A stretch of DNA of 64,000 nt from Edaphochlamys debaryana. Taxonomy: Eukaryota; Chlorophyta; Chlorophyceae; Chlamydomonadales. The notes below the pieces were generated by a model. It ran no database searches and was not told the origin of the DNA. It saw only the letters and a program-made list of their open reading frames with translations. Each line of letters opens with the position of its first letter. The first letter of the stretch is position 1. Location: the NCBI GenBank assembly GCA_016858145.1, contig JAEHOE010000025.1:248001-312000 (forward strand). The letters run 5' to 3'. A program made the position numbers and the translations under genes. Below, piece after piece: positions 58,999 through 64,000 of this stretch.

Positions 58999-59619
58999 CA
59001 CCCTAGACATGAGCTCACTGTCCCCGATCCGGTTGTGGCAGCAGGCATCATGAGGGCAGCATCAAAGCTCGGCCTGACACAGAAGCTGCATGCCTGTGTC
59101 GGGCGTTACAAGGGCAGTTGAGTGACCCAGGACAAAGCGGTAGCCTGCGCAGGACCGGGGGGGTCACGGGGCAGACAGCTCTGGGGAAAGGGCACAGGCG
59201 GACTGCGGCAAGGCCAATGGCTGCCTGATAGGATGGACGGAGGGCCCAGGCTCCTCGCCCTGTACAGCTGCCTAGTAGTGAATATTGTAATACGTCTCCG
59301 TGTCCTGTATCCAACGCAGCCTCAACTCATCTGAGTCATCTGCTGTGCTGTGGCGGCGGCAAGCACGTGCAGGGGTGGTTAGTCTCTGCCCTGCTCAGCC
59401 TCTGTACCCTCCTCCCACGCCACAGCTAGGGACGGCCCCAGCCTAGCTTTGAGACCTCAGGGAGAGAGCTAGGAGCGTATTCAATCTAGCTGTGCTGCTG
59501 CTTCGGGCAGCTTGGGGTTACCTGGGGCAGGATGGCGTGGGCAACACAGACGTGGCAACGGCAGCAACTGCACAGGTCCGCACTCCGAGTGGGCTTCCGT
59601 GGGTGCTGTGGGCACGTTC

Positions 59620-59624
59620 TTACA
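59620..59624 (-). terminator. Candidate poly(A) signal (TGTAA) of the MFS transporter gene
   Basis: TTACA on plus. It is the first clear signal below the transporter stop codon at 60883, apart from one overlapping the stop codon itself, and implies a 3' UTR of about 1.25 kb. Confidence 0.4.
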
Positions 59625-60882
59625 TTAGGGCGAATCCCAATCCAACACGCGTATGTGTCTTGTTTCCAAGCCGTCATCCCCCCCTCGCCAGCCACCAGCT
59701 CATAAAGCGGCGAGCAGCGGCCGTACAAGTTGGGGGACGTGCTCAGAACAGTGAAGAAGCATTCCTAGCCAAGGCAGCGTCTCAAAGTCCCGCGCTCTCC
59801 CTTGCGAACCACTTCTCCGCACCGCCATGCAACATGCTCAACAACTTCAGCCATGCCACGATTGCCACCCTGCCTTCCGGCCGAGCCGCTCCCAAGCCTG
59901 ACCGCAAAGGTCTGCACACGTCCGTGGCCCCTGCACTCAACCTCCCCCATAATGTCCCCTGATCAAGCATGGCACATTAAGACATGAGATGAAGAGCCCG
60001 GTTGAGGTACGGCCGTGAGGTTTCAGTAAAACGCATGCGTGCCTACTCATTCTACTTAGGGCAGAGGAACCCTCTCTGACGCTGCTCCCCCCAATTCACC
60101 GTTCCAAGTTAAAAAAACTAGCACCCCCAGCAACACCGCCTAGCCCCCGTGATGAGGGCAGAGGTAGAAGGAAAGCACTGACCAGTGACCACAGATGAAC
60201 CGAGGCCTTAGCTGACGGGGTTTGGCCTGTGGGCTGTGTGCCATCAAACCCGAAAGCCAGGCCGGTGGTTGGGGCATCCGCCACACGTCCACTTCAAGGA
60301 GTAGCCCCCAAGGCCACTCGGAGGTGCAGGTGGCACCCAGCACACAAAAGAGCCTAGCGCTGTCATATCAAAGGTCTGGCCCTACCTATCACCGACAACA
60401 CTGAGTCTACAAGCAATCCTGACCAATGCACAGATCCGGTCACCCGGTCCGAACTCAACGCACGCACGCTCAAGCGCTCCACGAGGCCGCCTGGCCCAAT
60501 GCGGGCCGCCGGCCAAGGGACTAGGAGTAAGCGCAGCCATCACATCACGAAGCAAGATCAGAATCTCCTGGCTCAATCTGCAAGAGCCAATTCAAGCAGC
60601 CAATCCATGCCTCATGCAAACGCAACCAGCGGGTGTCCTGCCCGTGCCGCAAACCAACGTGAGAAACCCAGGTCCGGAGGGAACCCAACAATCAACTGCC
60701 CAGTAGGACCACACCAGGCCCTGAACGCCAACTGCATCAGTCCAGCTAGGGGCTTGAAGGTAGCCCGGCGATTGCCCTCGCCAAGCCGACCCATGTAGCC
60801 GCAGCCCGTCTAGAATTCCTAGAGGTGGTAATTTCGTCAAAAGCCCACATAAGACTGTCCCAATGCTAGCCGCCCTATGCCG

Positions 60883-63850
60883 TTACAGGGGCCTTGCAAT
60901 AGATGCTGACTCGACCCCCTTGGCGGCGGCAATGGCCTGCTCCTCAGCCGCCGTGAGGTCGATCTCGGCCTCGGGCTGGTAGTTCCTACCGTAGCCCATG
61001 AGGCGCTCAAGCAGGGACAGGTGGCGGGGGTGGATAGCCTGGCCAGTGTACTCTTCGTGGCGTCCGTCGAGGATGGCCAACCAGCGGCGGTCGCCCTCGC
61101 GCAGGTCCAGGCCGGTCGTGTCTGCAATCGTAATGATGGTGAGAATGACGCCTGGAGGTGTGGAAGGACAGCGAGGGTAGGGCGCGTGTCAGCAGGGTTC
61201 CCGGGGGCAGGCATCGGCGAGGCGACGCTGAGCAGTCTCCCGTACGGTCGTGGCACTTTCGAGTCCTAGTGAGGCGAGCTTTGCAGGCATCTCGGGAGCT
61301 CGTGTAACCCCTCTCACCCGCAAGGCCGCAGAAGGCCGAGATCCAGAACTTGGTGCGGTTGTCGACCAGGCCGAAGACCACACCCGCCACCAGGGCGCCG
61401 GCCTTGCCCACGGCGGCCGAGAAGCCGTGGCACATGGAGCGGACCTCGGTGGGGGCCAGCTCGGCGGGCAGGAGCCAGGTGGTGGCATTGGGGCCCCACT
61501 GGCCCCTGAGAGCAGGCGGAGGAGGGAAGAGGCAAAGATGAGGCGGGTCAGTCCGAAGCACACCATGGGGTACCCTCTGTCTGATGCTGTACCCGTTGCA
61601 TCGCATACCCCATCAGATAATTACTATCCCCTCACCAAAAGCTGGAGAAGTAGTAGAGAAACTGGAAAGCATGGATCCACTGGGGCTTGATAAGCTCATT
61701 GTACTGTACGGCGCAGATCAGGAAGAGCACAAACTGCGGAGGGGAAGCGGGCGGGCCAACAGTCAGACAGCTTGTCAGCCTGCGCAACGCTACGCGTTCC
61801 GTGCCCTGCGCTTATTGGTATCCTCCCCCTCCCTGCTCACCATCCAAGTGAAGCCCATGACCTGCATGCGCATCCGCCCCATCCAGGGCCGGTCGATCGT
61901 GAAGGCGGCGAAGTAGTAGCCCACGAGCGCCACGGCGGAGTTGAGCAGCGTCCACTCGAGCACCTGGATGACGCTGGCGGTGGGGTTGATGATCTTGATG
62001 AACGTGCTCTGGAAGAGCTGCGGGGGCGAGCAGGGGGACGCGGGCAGGGCGGGCAGCGAAAGAAAGGGATATAAGCGGCGGGCAGGTGCTTGAGCTGGCT
62101 GCTTCCGCACCCGTTGAGCTGCCAACGTACAACAGCCCAGCCTAGTACCGCACGGCCTGGCACCGGCCTCACCTTGTTGCCGTAGAAGGCGAAGTCCCAC
62201 ACGAACCAGCTGGCAGCGGTGCCGAGGTTGCGGTGCCAGTAGTAGTACATCAGCAGACTGAACTTGCGCCACTGCACAGCGTTGCCGTGGGTGCCTGCGG
62301 TGTGCAATCGCGGGTGTGGGACAAAGGGCGTAAGACTGGCTTCGTCAAGGCAGCGAAGATGACGTCAGTCGGGGTTCCTGCTGAGGACCTACCTCCCAGA
62401 GCCTTCAGGGCCTCGCGCTTCTTCTGCCACACAGCCGACTCGCGGAGGCGGAAGATGCGGTACAGCAGAATGCTGATGAGGGGGATCAGGCCAATGGCGT
62501 ACGACAGGCGCCACGTCACCTCCAGGGCATAGCTGTCGTACGGAGGGCCGTACTGCCCGAAGCCAGCCAAGATGGCTGAGGGGGAGAGCGGGATCAGGGG
62601 CAAAGAAGGGAGTCAGAGGGGCCATTGCGCACCAAGCTGGCATACTATTGCGCGGGCCACATGCCACAGCTTGGCGCCTGAGAGCACAGCTCAGCCCTGA
62701 TGCGCCCTCTCAGCTGCCTCTTGCCGCCCCCCTTGAGTACCCCACCCCACCCACCGATGATGACGGCCGTGTTGACCAGGTTGCCCACGCCCTGCATGCT
62801 GAACACCAGCACCACGGTCTCGCCGCGGCGCTTCTGGAGCTTGGCGCTGCTCTCGGCGCGCTCGTTGGCGGAGGTGGAGGCGACGGGGTACTCGCCGCCC
62901 ACACCGATACCGAAGATGAACTGCACGGCCGTGAACATGGCCCACAGAGCGCGGTCGGTGGGGCCAGAGGATGCAATGATCAGGACGGCGCCTGAGGAGG
63001 GGGCAGGCAGAGAACGGGATCAGAGGAGGCAGAAGGAGCAAGGGGTACCAAGTGCAGCACAGCCAGCAACCTAGATCCCGCCCAACAGGCTGTTCCTGAG
63101 GCCTGTGACCCGACCCTGATCCTAACTCACCAACGACCATGGTCGCGGCGGTGGCGACGGAGCCCCATTTCCGTCCGATGCGGTCAGCGAAAAACCCGAG
63201 GACGATTTGGCCGAAGATGATGCCGCACACTTGTGTGTAGGTGATCGACTCAGAGAGCTTCGCGTCACAGGTCGTGTGCTTTACCCAGCAGTCCGGGTAC
63301 TCCTTCTTCCAGATGGCTGCAGCGGAGGGGCGGGGGGAATGGGGAGGTGTGAAGGGCTGCGGGGCTGCTGGATGTGCATGTGTGGGCGGCTGGCAGGCGG
63401 GGTTTTACACGGCTGCGGGCGATGCTCACCAGAGAGGTTGCCGACAGCGAAGACGAAGTAGGCCTCGCAGAACTGCGATGAGCGAGGGGGTAACAGGTTA
63501 GGGCGAATGACGGTGACACAGGCGAACCCGACAATTAACCAGACAAAGAACTCGTCAATTAGCGTAGGTAACTCAATCAAGTATGCAGCAGAGCGTGCAC
63601 ATGCGCGAAAGTGGCCAGCAAGCGCGTTTGGACGTCGCGCCAGTCCCAACTTTGAAGCCCGCAGCCCCCAATCCACACGCACGCACGCAGCCGCACCATT
63701 CCCAATCCTGGGATTATGAACGATACCAGCCAGTGCAGGAACCTGCGAGGCGAGGAAGCGAGGACCGTGCTCAGACTTGTCGGCCAGGCCGGGACTGCCG
63801 GCTTGTGACGTTAAGAGTGCAGAGCGGGCGATGGCAGAAGAGGAGGGCAT
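60883..63850 (-). CDS. MFS transporter, phosphate:H+ symporter / sugar-porter-like
   Basis: Polytopic membrane transporter. Exons (minus): 63850-63743, 63472-63430, 63316-63131, 62991-62755, 62575-62393, 62294-62173, 62017-61841, 61733-61636, 61505-61318, 61151-60883; every join keeps frame and the product is 536 residues, normal for the family. Motifs: FCEAYFVFAVGNLS in the first membrane segment, FADRIGRKWGS (the loop 2-3 D-R-x-G-R signature), FIFGIGVGGEYPVASTSANE, a central loop with WQKKREALKALGG, WFVWDFAFYGNK, ILTIITIADTTGLDL, and the second-half WLLPAELAPTEVRSMCHGFS. The last resembles the PEx-PTExR signature of phosphate and sugar porters. The C-terminal tail of about 65 residues is hydrophilic. 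By overall resemblance I favour the phosphate:H+ symporter (PHS) group, to which the algal PTA proteins belong, but GGEYP rather than GGDYP leaves the substrate open. Confidence 0.85.
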
Positions 63851-64000
63851 CTATATCTGGCCCTACTACCGTGACAGAAACTGCCAGGACTGGCACGCCG
63901 GGAGGACGTCGGCCTTTAGGGAGTCGCGACGGAAGCCCACGACGGAAGCCCAATCGACGGCCCCCGAACGCGAGCCCCCCGACAGCTCACGTCATAAACT
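63851..64000. other. Upstream region of the MFS transporter gene
   Basis: The last 150 bp should be 5' UTR and promoter of the minus-strand transporter. I see no coding exon and no clear TATA box in it. Confidence 0.4.

Larger units (their letters stand above)
58386..60882. other. Convergent 3' regions of dynein and transporter genes
   Basis: No coding exon recognised. The dynein 3' UTR likely ends after TGTAA at 58994. The minus-strand transporter 3' UTR likely extends to the TTACA at 59620. The small frames in between lack family motifs. Confidence 0.6.

Noticed and set aside
60499..60798. 99-codon plus-strand frame in the transporter 3' region
   Set aside because: No homology seen, no splice partners, and it lies in the expected 3' UTR of the minus-strand gene.

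Overview
The window reads as nuclear DNA of a chlamydomonadalean (Chlamydomonas/volvocine-type) green alga. Signs are very high GC with a strong C/G third-position bias, many short GT-AG introns ending in C-rich CAG, TGTAA-type poly(A) signals, plant-type tRNA-Ala genes, and a complete outer-arm dynein alpha heavy-chain gene whose product closely follows the Chlamydomonas ODA11 protein. The 4.5 kb-scale repeat-coding exon makes the dynein much longer than the C. reinhardtii protein as I remember it, so I infer a relative rather than C. reinhardtii itself.

Layout. (1) 1-3672, minus: 5' and middle part of an RRP6L3-like 3'-5' exonuclease gene, cut by the left edge. (2) 3673-7053: non-coding, with three copies of a 31-nt module. 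(3) 7054-17944, minus: a roughly 25-exon gene for a TKL-type protein kinase with N-terminal GAF-like regions and a Gln-rich tail. (4) 17945-18301: short divergent promoter region. (5) 18302-31375, plus: a 12-exon gene for a SirB1/transglutaminase-like protein with a C-terminal TPR. Its last intron is 8,551 bp and holds a tandem array (22723-30891) of three full and one partial 2.2-kb units carrying 19 tRNA genes: Ala-TGC, intron-containing Tyr-GTA, Ile-AAT, Ala-CGC, Ile-AAT. (6) 31376-33610: intergenic. (7) 33611-58385, plus: the dynein alpha heavy chain in 36 coding exons, predicted about 6,080 residues. (8) 58386-60882: convergent 3' regions. (9) 60883-63850, minus: a 10-exon, 536-residue MFS transporter of phosphate/sugar-porter type.

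The genes do not form an obvious pathway. The two strongest observations are the tRNA array nested in the same orientation inside a protein-coding intron, and an expansion of about 1,630 residues inside the dynein N-terminal beta-propeller. That expansion is made of Arg-x-x-Ser repeats, an acidic block and a polyproline block. Splice joins given below were worked out by hand from reading frame, splice signals and protein-family fit; for the dynein, SirB1-like and MFS genes every join keeps frame. In the kinase gene some 5' joins remain unresolved.
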